DNA from: Lentinula raphanica
Taxonomy: Eukaryota > Basidiomycota > Agaricomycetes > Agaricales > Omphalotaceae
Assembly: GCA_027919835.1 (NCBI GenBank)
Contig: JANVFP010000011.1
Coordinates: 682,001 to 746,000, forward strand
Length of the DNA stretch: 64,000 nucleotides
Direction of reading: 5' to 3'
The notes beneath the pieces were generated by a model. It saw nothing but the letters and a program-made list of their open reading frames with translations, made no database searches and was not told the origin of the DNA. Position numbers and translations under genes: made by a program. This document shows, in pieces, positions 46,741-57,597 of the stretch (the stretch's first letter is position 1; every line of letters starts with the position of its first letter).

Positions 46741-49700
46741 ATGGTACCAGCATTCACGACTGCAGTGGCGCGATGCACTAATGTTCTACTAGGCAAACGG
46801 CGGGCACAAAAATACAAAGACTCCGTTGAGGAAGAAGAGGCTTTGGACGACATCTTCTTTGACGAGTGCGTCCAGATTTCCGACTAATAGTTTTGAACTT
46901 ACTCATTTTCCGAGTCCTTAGAGCTTTCCACATCGTTAAAGGTTAGTAACTTAATTTTTTTTGATATCGCCATTTCGATCTCGTGTCCTGAAGTCATCCA
47001 GCTTTCATAGAGCTTGGAACACGAAATACTATCGAGTCTCTTCAGTCATTGTGCGAGGTCTCTACTTTCAGTTTCTAGCATGCACTCAAACGTTGATTAG
47101 CACCAATACTCATGTTCCAGCACCTTATTGGGCTGCAGTTGCTCCAGTGCGGATACCGTTGAGCGTGTGCAACGATGCCGCTGATGTGCTCATTGACTGG
47201 TTCGGTCCAAATGAACTCAAACACGTCGTAGGCGGTGAAAGATGGTGGCAGGTCAGAGGATTGGACGGCATAGACGGCGAATGGATCACAGAGAAAGAAT
47301 ATCTGTCCAGTGACTCGCTGAACACGGAATCTGGTGGAGATCTTTCAAAAACAGATGAGATGATACTACGCATGCAACACCTTGAGCCTGTTCTGGTATG
47401 GTTTTACATCTTTCACTGGTTTATGCGTGCCGCATTTATTCATCTCGCATCTAGCTCTATGTTCATGGTGGTATGTTACCTGCCTCTAATGCCCGGAAAT
47501 CCTGGCTAATTCACATTAGGCGGCTTCTCCTGGGGCTCAATTAGTATGTTCTGCGTCCAGTCTAGTTTCATTCGAAGTATTCACCAGGACTGAAAAAGAT
47601 ACTCACCGGTACCAGATTATTCGCTACGCACGCAAAATCAGAGGCCGTGCCTTCGCTGTCAACTACCGGAAAGCACCACAATATCCCTTCCCGTGTCCTC
47701 TTCATGATGTAATCAGCTCTTGTAAGGACACTTTGTTGTATGTACACCACCTTCTTACTGGTATTTTCAGATCTTTATCTAATCCGGCCACCTAACGGTG
47801 CTCGCCATAATGCTGTATCTCCATCCAAGATAGTCATGGCTGGGGACAGCGCAGGAGGAAATCTCTGTCTGACTGCTCTCACTGTTCTCCGTGACATGGG
47901 CATTCCCATGCCTGCTGGAGCCGTTCTAATTAGCCCTTGGGTAGACTTGACCCATAGTTTTCCCAGCATTATGCATAACACGAAGACGGTGAGCATGTAT
48001 CCTTGTGAAATGCCGGGTTTGTGACATTTTATGCCCATAGGACATAATACCGGAATATGGATTTCTAGCTAAACCCTCCACACTATGGCCCGTCGACCCT
48101 CTGCCACCTTCGGGTGGACGAGTTCGTCCCACCAAGTCCAATCCCCCGCCTGAGCCTGGGCATGCCGACACCTTACACCCTGATGCTGATCGAGTTCAAG
48201 AAGACAATAACGCAAACGATCTTGAAAATGTGCAAAGTCAAGAGGAAATGCTCTCAGAGTCAGAAGGTCGTACTCTTCGTCCTGAGTCAAGAAACAGCGG
48301 AAAGTCCAGAGTTATTGAGGATGATGATATCGATCTTTGGGAACCGAAACCACCGAAAGTACTCATGGAAGATCCTGTAGCTATCCCGCTCGAATTACGA
48401 TCACAGATTCAGCAATATGCAACTACTGAGTAAGTCGTATCTTGTTTCAAGACGTTCAATGGTTCATTCTTGGTAGGCAATTAACGCATCCCTTGGTCTC
48501 GCCAGTTGTGCAAGGCTCTCTGGGAAATCTCCCGCCGTTGTACATTATAGCCGGTGACGGCGAAGTTCTCAGGGACGAAATTATATATTTAGCTCACCGT
48601 GCAGCTCATCCGGCCGATTACCCTGTTAGAAATGGTATTCTGAAGGAAGGCAACAGGCAGAAAGAAAATGCAGCGAAATTCACCACGCCCACTCAAGTTC
48701 ATCTGCAAGTGTTCGACGGTATGGAATGGTTTCGTTCGTGTACGAGCTACTTATCTCACCTGCGAATATTGAAGACATGTGTCATGTATTGACTGTGTTC
48801 AGTTTCACTCAAAGCGTGGGGGAGGTTCATGTTTTGAATATTGAATTGTACTTACTGCTTTAAACCCTCTCCAGGCAAAGTTTGCATATCGTTCCATCGC
48901 TGAGTTCGTCAAACACGCGACTAGCGATGAGACTGGACTCGAACCTTTTCCTGAGCTGCAACGCCCTCCGTCACGAGCATCTGTCGACAGCGAGGTGCTC
49001 GGCGAACATAGCAAGAAACACTCTTTATTGCAGATTTTCTCCAAGAAGAAGTCGCCAAAACCAGGAAATGTCCTTCGTCAACAGTCAACGGGTGTGAAAC
49101 TCTACAACCAACAGGCATCCGCAGTAGCAGAGGCAGTACAAGAGCTAGTCAAGGAATCGTCTTCGCAATCTACTGCCATCCAGGGGGCACGATTGGAGAC
49201 TTTGAATGCACGAAAGGTACTGTATTTCGCTGACCATTACTCGATAGCTCAGTAATCGTGTCATCGTAGGATGAGAAGTTCATTATGGTCCGTGAACGAG
49301 TCGACATCCGAGGTGTGACACGAGACATGGAACCCAGGAATGACATAGCCTGCCTTCAATTGATGCCGTCTCAGGTTGGACTGATCAAGGAAGCCCCTTG
49401 TACTCGTTGGAATGCCGGACAAACGAAGTGGGATGCCAAGTTTTCCTATGAAGCAAAGAGGGCCTTGAGACATCGGGAAAAAATAGAGCGAAAGATTCAA
49501 ACTCTGTTACAGAACGCCCGAGATCAAGGACTCTTGCTGGTGGGCGAGAACGATACTGGAGACAGCGCACAAGCTCGAAATGCGTCCACAGAAAGAAGCA
49601 CTTCTGCAAACCCTAAAGATTGCACAATACGAGAGGACCGCAGATATGGACCGCTGGATCTCGATGACGAGCGACCGCCGCCGAGTGCGATTGCCAAAAG

Positions 49701-50127
49701 AAGAGATACGGTATGTCAATCATGTTGGTACTCCTGGTATGTCCCTAACACTCACTTTCTCAGCCTGAGAGTCTGGCCCTCATCAAAATGACTATCTACC
49801 ATTCAGCACCCGTTACTCATCTCACTGTACCCAAGCTGAAGCCATTGGATGCCGTGCGAGCTGCTTTCGATCCTCACGATGATCCTATGAGACCGCCGAA
49901 GCAGTCAGTGTCAGAAGAGCAGGCACGAGCTCATATCATCCCGGGAATGCACGGGTTGAGGATATGGGACGCCATTCTACGGTAAGTAAAGTTTGGTGCT
50001 GTCGTTTGCCGTCTACTCAAGTGTCCCAAGGTATATCATGGCCGAGAAATCCAAGAAAGCTGCAGGATATGTCAAAGATCGCGCTGGAATAACAGAGGAA
50101 CGGAAAGGCAGCAAGGACGCCGTCTGA
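46741..50127 (+). CDS. HSL-type alpha/beta hydrolase with long C-terminal extension
   Basis: An esterase/lipase of the hormone-sensitive-lipase fold (alpha/beta hydrolase 3). An oxyanion HGGG motif (YVHGGGFSWGS) is restored by splicing at about 47,480-47,520, then FAVNYRKAPQYPFP and the nucleophile elbow VMAGDSAGGNLCLTAL (Ser near 47,849). A catalytic Asp/His pair appears late as VFDDMCHVLTVFS, formed across an intron at about 48,720-48,778. Between the elbow and the His lies an acidic, disordered insert of about 100 residues. After the core, about 350 further residues (YRSIAEFVKHATSDETGLEP, then REKIERKIQTLLQNARDQG and IPGMHGLRIWDAIL) form an extension. Total about 830 residues. Substrate is unknown; a triacylglycerol or steryl ester role is conceivable. 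An upstream start beyond 46741 cannot be excluded. Confidence 0.84.
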
Positions 50128-50601
50128 CTGACATTTTATCATACTACTATCTTCAACATTGCTACGTATATTCAACTACTTTCGAGGACGATTTGACGTG
50201 AAGGACACTTTAATTATTATACAAATAGGTTATGCCATGACATATCTTAATTTTCTCTATTCAACTAGCCTATTAGTACCTATACCTCCATCCTCGATAT
50301 CTATGTCGCGTCTTTTGCCAGGTGGAATCGAGTACCAGCATGAAGTTGAGAAATCAGCATCGTACGCAGGTCGTACGACGTACGGCACACAGAAACGGCG
50401 ACCTCGGCTTACGATTGCACGTGGTGTGGCGTGAGAACCTCCAAGTCTTTGAAGTTTCTTCCCAGTTTCGCTTTCTTGCCACTTGGGACCCTCGTTCTCT
50501 CTTCTTCCATATCCTCCTCTCTCGGTGAGGCCGCGTTTATCTGCTCAAAGAGGCGATTCCTTACTCTTACTGTGATTCTACTCTTCTAGACTTACTCTAA
50601 A
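50128..50601. promoter_or_regulatory. Upstream region of the first alpha-tubulin gene
   Basis: About 474 bases. The 150 bases before the start codon are strongly CT-rich (tcttgcc.., ctctcttcttcc..), a pattern seen in strongly expressed fungal genes. No other gene is visible. Confidence 0.4.
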
Positions 50602-52364
50602 ATGCGTGAAGTTATCTCGGTACACGTGGGTCAAGCTGGTGTGCAGATTGGGAATGCTTGCTGTAAGTCCTTGATTTATCTCTTAATGCTACTCTACCAT
50701 GCTCCTGAATGAGATACGATGCAAATGACGCGTCGAAAACTATACTTCATCTTGAAATGCGCTCTTTGTGAAGTGGCGTGATGCTGATGTGATTATCTTC
50801 GCAGGGGAGCTTTACACCGTCGAGCATGGCCTCAGCGTGCGTCCATCTTTTAGCTTCATTCACAAAAATCATGACACGTTTTTTCTTAGCCTGATGGTCG
50901 TCTTGCTGAAGGCGCTGTAGCCAACGATGATGGTTTCAGCACCTTCTTCTCAGAAACGTCCTCTGGCAAACACGTTCCGCGATCTCTTTACATCGATCTC
51001 GAGCCTAATGTCATCGACGAGATCAGGAATGGTCCCTACAGGAGTCTCTTCCACCCCGAGACCCTAGTGACTGGAAAGGAGGATGCTGCTAGCAACTGTA
51101 CGTGTCATCTTTGTATTCATCTTTCATTTCGGTCATCGCTTAATCGATCTGGACTATCCATAGATGCCCGAGGTCACTACACCATTGGAAAGGAGATGAT
51201 CGACACCGTGATGGACAAGGTTCGCCGTCTCGCGGACAACTGTTCTGGTCTTCAAGGATTCTTCGTCTTCCACTCTTTCGGTGGTGGAACCGGTTCTGGT
51301 TTCGGTGCACTTATTCTCGAGCGTCTTTCTATGGATTATGGAAAGAAATCCAAGCTCGAGTTCAGTGTTTATCCTGCGCCTACGCTTGCCAATTCAATCG
51401 TAGAGCCCTACAACTCTGTACTGACCACCCACACGACCTTGGAGCACTCTGACTGTTCATTTATGGTCTGTGCATATCACGTTTTGTTGAGCCCTTCCTC
51501 TAATTCCATTCACAGGTTGATAACGAGGCTATCTATGACATCTGCAAAAAGAACTTGAGCATCCCTGCCCCAGGTTTGACCAACCTGAACAGGTTGATTG
51601 CTCAGGTTGTCTCGTCTATCACCGCTTCTCTGCGTTTCGATGGTTCTTTGAACGTCGATCTCAATGAGTTCCAGACCAACTTGGTTCCGTGAGTGAATAT
51701 TGTTTGATACTTGAGAGCAGTAATAACATTTGCATAGTTTCCCTCGTATCCATTTCCCTCTTGCCACCTTTGCTCCTATCATCTCTGCCGACAAGGCTCA
51801 CCACGAACAGAACTCGGTTGCGGATATGACATTCTCCTGCTTCGAGCCCGGCAACCAAATGGTCAAGTGTGATCCAAGAGAGGGCAAATACAGTGAGTGA
51901 CCTCTTGCCCTCTTACTCAACGTTCTTTCTGAGTCTCATGCACGCGTTTTATAGTGGCTTGCGCTTTGCTCTACCGTGGTGACGTTGTACCGAAGGATGT
52001 GAATGCCGCCGTTTCTATCATCAAGACCAAGCGTACCATTCAGTTTGTCGACTGGTGTCCCACTGGCTTCAAACTCGGTATCTGTAACGAACCCCCAGCG
52101 CATGTTCCCGGTGGTGATCTCGCCAAGGTCAGCCGAAGCATGTGTATGTTGTCAAACACCACTGCCATCTCTTCTGCTTGGAGCCGTCTCGACCACAAGT
52201 TCGACCTCCTATACTCCAAACGTGCATTCGTTCACTGGTACGTCGGTGAAGGAATGGAGGAAGGAGAGTTCTCTGAAGCTCGTGAAGACTTGGCTGCCCT
52301 AGAGAAAGACTACGAGGAAGTCGGTATTGACTCTGCTGACATTGAGGAAGCGGGTGAATACTAG
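50602..52364 (+). CDS. TUB1: Alpha-tubulin, copy 1
   Basis: Alpha-tubulin, the non-exchangeable-GTP subunit of microtubules. It opens [20 protein letters not shown] and carries the signature [17 protein letters not shown] for GTP binding. EFQTNLVP has the Glu that drives hydrolysis of beta-tubulin GTP. It ends EEAGEY with a C-terminal Tyr. Six introns interrupt the first two thirds; the last is inside the Met of KY|MAC, and the final coding block (about 51,956-52,364) is uninterrupted. Length is near 450 residues. The acetylation loop after [15 protein letters not shown] has no obvious Lys-40. It is distinguished from beta-tubulin by its start and by [10 protein letters not shown], with [27 protein letters not shown] second copy follows in tandem. 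Confidence 0.96.
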
Positions 52365-52683
52365 GGAGTTTGTGGATAATTGTTTCTGTCTCGTTGATCG
52401 CTACTAAAACTTACTTCACGTTGTAATCGCTCTCTTTTTTTCTTACCTCGTTACACCTTTTCTCATGTTCACGCAAAATACCACGGAAATTGTCATGATT
52501 CGTCGCTTTTTTGAACGAATTGCTTTCGGACGCGTTAGTCAAAGTGAGAGAGAGGTCCTCGTGACCCCTCTGTAAGCTTTCTCGTTCGATGCGTGCAGGC
52601 GGGCTATCACCGTTGATTTTCTCACGCTTTTTCGGGTTACCAACCTTGAACTTTTTCCTGGAATTTCCTTGAGCTTAACAGTC
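52365..52683. promoter_or_regulatory. Spacer between the two tubulin genes
   Basis: About 319 bases holding the terminator of copy 1 and the promoter of copy 2. T-rich and CT-rich stretches precede the second start codon. No gene is seen. Confidence 0.45.
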
Positions 52684-54518
52684 ATGCGTGAAGTGATCTC
52701 TATCCATGTTGGCCAAGCTGGTGTCCAAATCGGAAACGCTTGCTGTGAGTATTATCATTGTTCTGCATGCTAGGTCCTTACACGCATTCTGCAGGGGAGC
52801 TCTACACTCTCGAGCATGGTTTGAGCGTAAGTTCTTATTCACCTCCAACCACAACTCTCTCTGAGCCATGGTCTTAGCCTGACGGACGTGTCATGGATGG
52901 ATCACCGTCCACTACCGATAACGGCTTTTCAACCTTCTTCTCCGAAACCGGCTCAGGAAAACACGTCCCGCGTTCTCTCTATGTTGATTTGGAACCAGGC
53001 GCGATTGACGATGTCAAGACTGGTCCATATAGATCCCTCTTCCACCCAGAGACGATGATTTCTGGTAAAGAAGATGCAGCCAACAACTGTCAGTGCTGTT
53101 CAGTTTCGCTATTTGCCACATCTCATGATTTGAGCATTTCTAGACGCTCGAGGGCATTACACAGTTGGAAAAGAATTGATTGACCCTGTGATGGACAAAG
53201 TCCGTCGACTTGCGGATAACTGCTCTGGTCTTCAAGGATTCTTCGTGTTCCACTCATTTGGTGGAGGAACAGGTTCTGGGTTCGGTGCTCTCCTCTTAGA
53301 AAGACTATCTGGTGATTACGGGAAGAAATCCAAGCTTGAATTCTGTGTTTACCCTGCCCCTCAACTCTCAAGCTCCGTCGTCGAGCCTTACAACTCTGTG
53401 CTGACAACACATACAACACTGGAACACTCGGATTGTTCCTTCATGGTGTGTCACATAATCTCAGTCATATACCAGCTTGATAACGCGAAATCCCTTACAG
53501 GTTGACAACGAAGCTATTTACGACATCTGCAAGAAGAAGCTTGGTGTTGCTCTTCCTAGCTTCAGCAACCTGAACAGACTTATAGCTCAAGTCGTGTCTT
53601 CCATCACTTGTTCGCTACGATTCGACGGGTCTCTCAACGTCGATTTGAACGAATTCCAGACTAACTTGGTCCCGTGCGTTTGATTTGTTCCGATTTAGTT
53701 TATTGAATTCATCATATACATAGTTTCCCTCGTATCCACTTCCCTCTGGCTACCTATGCACCTCTTTTGTCCGTCGACAAGGCTGGACATGAACAGAACT
53801 CTGTGTCTGATATGACTTTCTCTTGCTTCGAAACCGGTAACCAGATGGTGAAATGTGATCCCAAGGAAGGCAAATATAGTGCGTCCAACACTCATAGATG
53901 GTTCTCTCATCTTTCATGTACTTACCATACTATAGTGGCTTGTTGCTTGCTCTACCGCGGCGATGTCGTTCCCAAGGATGTCACTGCTGCTGTTGCTACC
54001 ATAAAGACGAAGAGAACGATCCAGTTTGTTGACTGGTGCCCAACTGGATTCAAGGTATGTGTTATTGAACCTTATATTGAGTATGCTCACTCTTGGTTTC
54101 ATATCTTTTAGCTGGGCATCTGTAACGAACCCCCTGCATGTGTTCCCGGTGGTGACCTTGCCAAGACATCTCGCAGTCTCTGTATGCTTTCAAAGTTTGT
54201 CTATTCCGTATGCATGGTGGTGGTCTTTTTTGTCTGATGTTTCCTTTCAGCACTACCTCGATTGCTGCTGCTTGGGGTCGTCTTGGTACGTATTTGATAC
54301 CCTTATGGCTTCATTGGAATCTAATGTCCGTCTTGTTCCTAGATTACAAGTTTGACCTCATGTACTCTAAACGTGCTTTTGTGCACTGGTACGTCGGTGA
54401 GGGTATGGAAGAAGGTGAATTCTCCGAAGCGCGTGAGGACCTTGCAGCGCTTGAGAAAGACTACGAAGAGGTTGGAACCGATTCTGCTGATGTCGAGGAT
54501 GAAGAAGGGGAATACTAG
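52684..54518 (+). CDS. TUB1: Alpha-tubulin, copy 2 (tandem paralogue)
   Basis: A second alpha-tubulin in the same direction, starting 319 bases after copy 1 stops. It keeps the same landmarks ([48 protein letters not shown], terminal EEGEY). It differs in the 30s loop ([12 protein letters not shown]), in [17 protein letters not shown], and in Cys for Ala substitutions ([16 protein letters not shown]). It has the six intron positions of copy 1 plus three more in the last third: after GFK, inside the Asn of LSN|TT and inside the Asp of RL|DYK. Length matches copy 1. Both look functional. The differences suggest separate roles or expression stages rather than a recent copy. Confidence 0.95.
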
Positions 54519-54798
54519 ACGATACTGTCTTCCCTGAAAACCATCTGTGCGACACGATGCTGGAACCTGCATTACCTCTAACATATGTATACCCTTCTTT
54601 TGCGTTTAATCATCTACGTGGGCTATGATATATACTGGATCTTTTTGGTATATTGATATTGTATCTTTCGTTCAAACTAAGTTGCTTGTCGAGCCTTGAA
54701 GTTTTCTCGAGTGATTTTTGGTTTGTCTTGAGCGTCTAAATGCCCAGTGAACAGAGCACCAGCGCTTATTTCAAAAATTTTGACATTCAACGACTTCG

Positions 54799-57442
54799 AT
54801 GGATGCAACTCATCCACTGAAAGCTCTGTTGAATGTTCATCTAGCTTCTGATGCTTCCGCTGTAACACATCTTCCTTATGTTGTCGATCTGCTCTGCGCC
54901 GAACAATTTTCCCCTTCACCGCACCTCCCCAAGTGGACCGCAAGGTTAAATTCTCTCCTCCATTCGAAAGACAATGGAGCGCGATGGGCTGGTCTATGCT
55001 TGGCATACAAGACCTCTCTATACTCCAAGTCTACGCTGCTTGAGTGTGCTCAAAGCTGGTTAGGCATCGCAGTCCCAATCCTCTCAGTTCGTGCGCATAT
55101 CCTTTACCAACGTCGTCCTGCTCAATCAAACCATTTTGTATCTGAAGAAAAAGGAACCACTGCCTACGCTTATAGCCTCCATCAATCTGTGTAGGACTGT
55201 CTTTAGCAGTGCGAAGGAGGTACCTGAGTTTCAGCGACAAGTGTGTACGCCCAACGTCCCGAAATTCACCGCCGCACTCATCATTCTCCTGGATAAAGAG
55301 TCTGATCTTCAATTGAAGGTTGGTTGTGCTCTCATGCCTTCCTCCATGATGCTCATCATGCTCTCCAGGGGCTGATACTCAAAACTATCGCAAAGCTTGT
55401 CCCTATATATCCAAACATCCATCGAGCATCTCATGCCGCACTTTCATCCATCGTTTTGCGCATATTCTCTGAGAGCGCTCCAATCCACAGCAGTCAAAGT
55501 CTTATTGAGCCTGCGTGCTGCCTATATTCAGTTCTTCATCATACTGGAGGCAAAGTTGGAGCAGCCAACCTATGGCGCATCTCTCTAGATGAATCAATAG
55601 GCTCAGCTTGGACTGCTTTTACTGGCGTACGGACCACTTTCCCGGACGAGAATGGTGAGAAAATCAAAGCCCATCTGGAGCTATAAAGCCGAAAATTTTT
55701 GGTAGGACGCTTTCCACAAGTGCAGCAATTGCACGAAGAACCAACAACCTCTGTCACACTCAGCATGGAGCGATTGTGCACATCCATTCAAGCGACCTGT
55801 AGTCTATTGCGGTTGGTCTACCCTTCATATCTCCCTTTCTACTTTCCCTCAATACCCATGTCTTTAGCACTCCTACTCAACGTCCTGTACAAGTACCAGT
55901 GGGTTCACTGACGAGATTAGCTTCAAAATTGATTCTTGTGACCGTCGAGAATGAGGTTAGTCGAAGACCCTTTCGTAGAGAAATCCAATTCCTCAACTAG
56001 CCTGGCAGACGTCCCCTGGCGTAGATCCCATTGTCCGAGTCATGGAAACAGCGTTCATTCCAAGAATTTGGAAAGCAGGTTGCGAACTAATTCAGTGCCT
56101 CTGCAAATGGTGTGTATGGCATCGTTCACCTCTTTCTCATTTAACCAAACAATCATAAGCATTGGCCGCCATTTGACGCCATACTCGTCAAGGCTGTTGT
56201 CGTACCTTGCCTTCCATCTTGAGCAAAAACTTCCTCCGTGAGTAATGCCGTCCTGCATAATTTGACTCGTAAGCTGAAGCACTGGAACATAGGATTCAAC
56301 GGGTACCGTTCCTAGAGACAGCATATGCGTTATTGACGCATTGTCATCCATGCCATTCCCCAGTCTTGTGTTCACGCTTGACAAGAATTGCTCTGTCAGG
56401 TCTTTTGGTAGTCCTACCCAGTCAAACCGATGTGCAGCACGGCATCGAATCAAATGGGACGATCAGAAGCAAAAAGGGCAAGAAAAAAGCGAGGAACTAT
56501 GAAGGAGACGAATTGTTCAGAACTTCGGGCGACGTCTTATGTCCTTCGACAGATGACGCAAAGGCACTTTTGATCACTTGTGATAGTAAGGAGACATCCA
56601 ATCGTTCATTACCTACTATGATCACTAATAGTATTATCAGTCCTGCAATCATTGCTCCAAAGTACAGATGTGTCTGCCTCATTGCAATCTATGGCATCTA
56701 GAATCATCCTAGCTGTTTTACTCGAACTACCACAGATGATTCCATCTACTCTATCTCCTCATATACAAGTTTATCATACCCTGCTCAACAAGATCCGTCA
56801 GGCGGCAATCCAGCTTGGGTCCGGTACCACGAGTGCCATGAGCGAGAGTCTCAATCTTGTCCTCACTGCGGCTTCGAGTACCGAAATTGAACGGGTAGGA
56901 CAGGAAAGACCGCTTTGCAGTATTTGTAATTTTGATACTTTTTTCAGGGTTCATTAAGCAAAGTGGACATGCTCATACACCCTCGACTGCCCCCATTACA
57001 ACGAACGTTACCCAAAATCGGCTCCCTTACCTTATTCCGGTCAGAGGAAAGTGCTGAAGAGGTGGAGGAGCGTCAGCGCTTGGGTCTCGAGGCTTCACAG
57101 GAACCTACAATAACCGATGATGTTATCATGGAAGACACCTCGAACACCCATATATCTGCCCCTACGTCCTTGATAGAGAAACCCACCGACAATGGAGCTT
57201 CTCATCTCCCATCCTCTTTGATGCCTCAGGCAAGGTCCACGATAAGGGCTGAACAACATATCAGTCCCGGGACTGCACCATCTTCATCTATGTCAAAATC
57301 TGCAAATGCTCCTACTCTGCACACTCATACTTCACAAGCGACTGGGTCAACTCACACATCAAAAATCGCAGCTTCAGAATCTCTGGATGTCGACGAGGAG
57401 ATGCCATCTATAAATTTGGATTCCGATTCTGACTCGGATTAG
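54799..57442 (+). CDS. RIX1: Pre-rRNA processing protein Rix1 (PELP1 family)
   Basis: Rix1 (Ipi2) forms a complex with Ipi1 and Ipi3 needed for ITS2 processing and late 60S maturation, together with the Rea1 AAA motor. The helical N-terminal domain has LPKWTARLNSLLHSKDNGARWAGLCLAYK and, after an intron, LIASINLCRTVFSSAKEVPEFQRQVCTPNVPKF. Next comes GLILKTIAKLVPIYPNIHRA and the diagnostic HTGGKVGAANLWRISLDESI. The C-terminus is disordered and very acidic, ending INLDSDSDSD. Length is about 740 residues, typical for basidiomycete homologues. The gene lies downstream of the tubulin pair and its stop faces the methyltransferase gene. Assignment rests on the N-terminal domain and is strong. Confidence 0.88.
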
Positions 57443-57597
57443 AAGTCTTCATGTGAGAGAGATCAGATACTCTTGTACTTCTTGTACTGTAAATCATAAT
57501 GTAGATTGAGTTATATGAAGTCCGATGATATTTTACACAGATTCTTGATATGCAACCAAAATGAGTGAATAATGATACATGAAACGAGCGCAACGTC
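57443..57597. other. Convergent spacer, RIX1 / methyltransferase
   Basis: Only about 155 bases between facing stop codons; the two transcripts very likely overlap in their 3' UTRs. Confidence 0.5.

Noticed and set aside
50602..54518. Beta-tubulin
   Set aside because: The start [21 protein letters not shown], the EFQTNLVP Glu, the C-terminal Glu-Tyr and the [26 protein letters not shown] ending are alpha-tubulin features.
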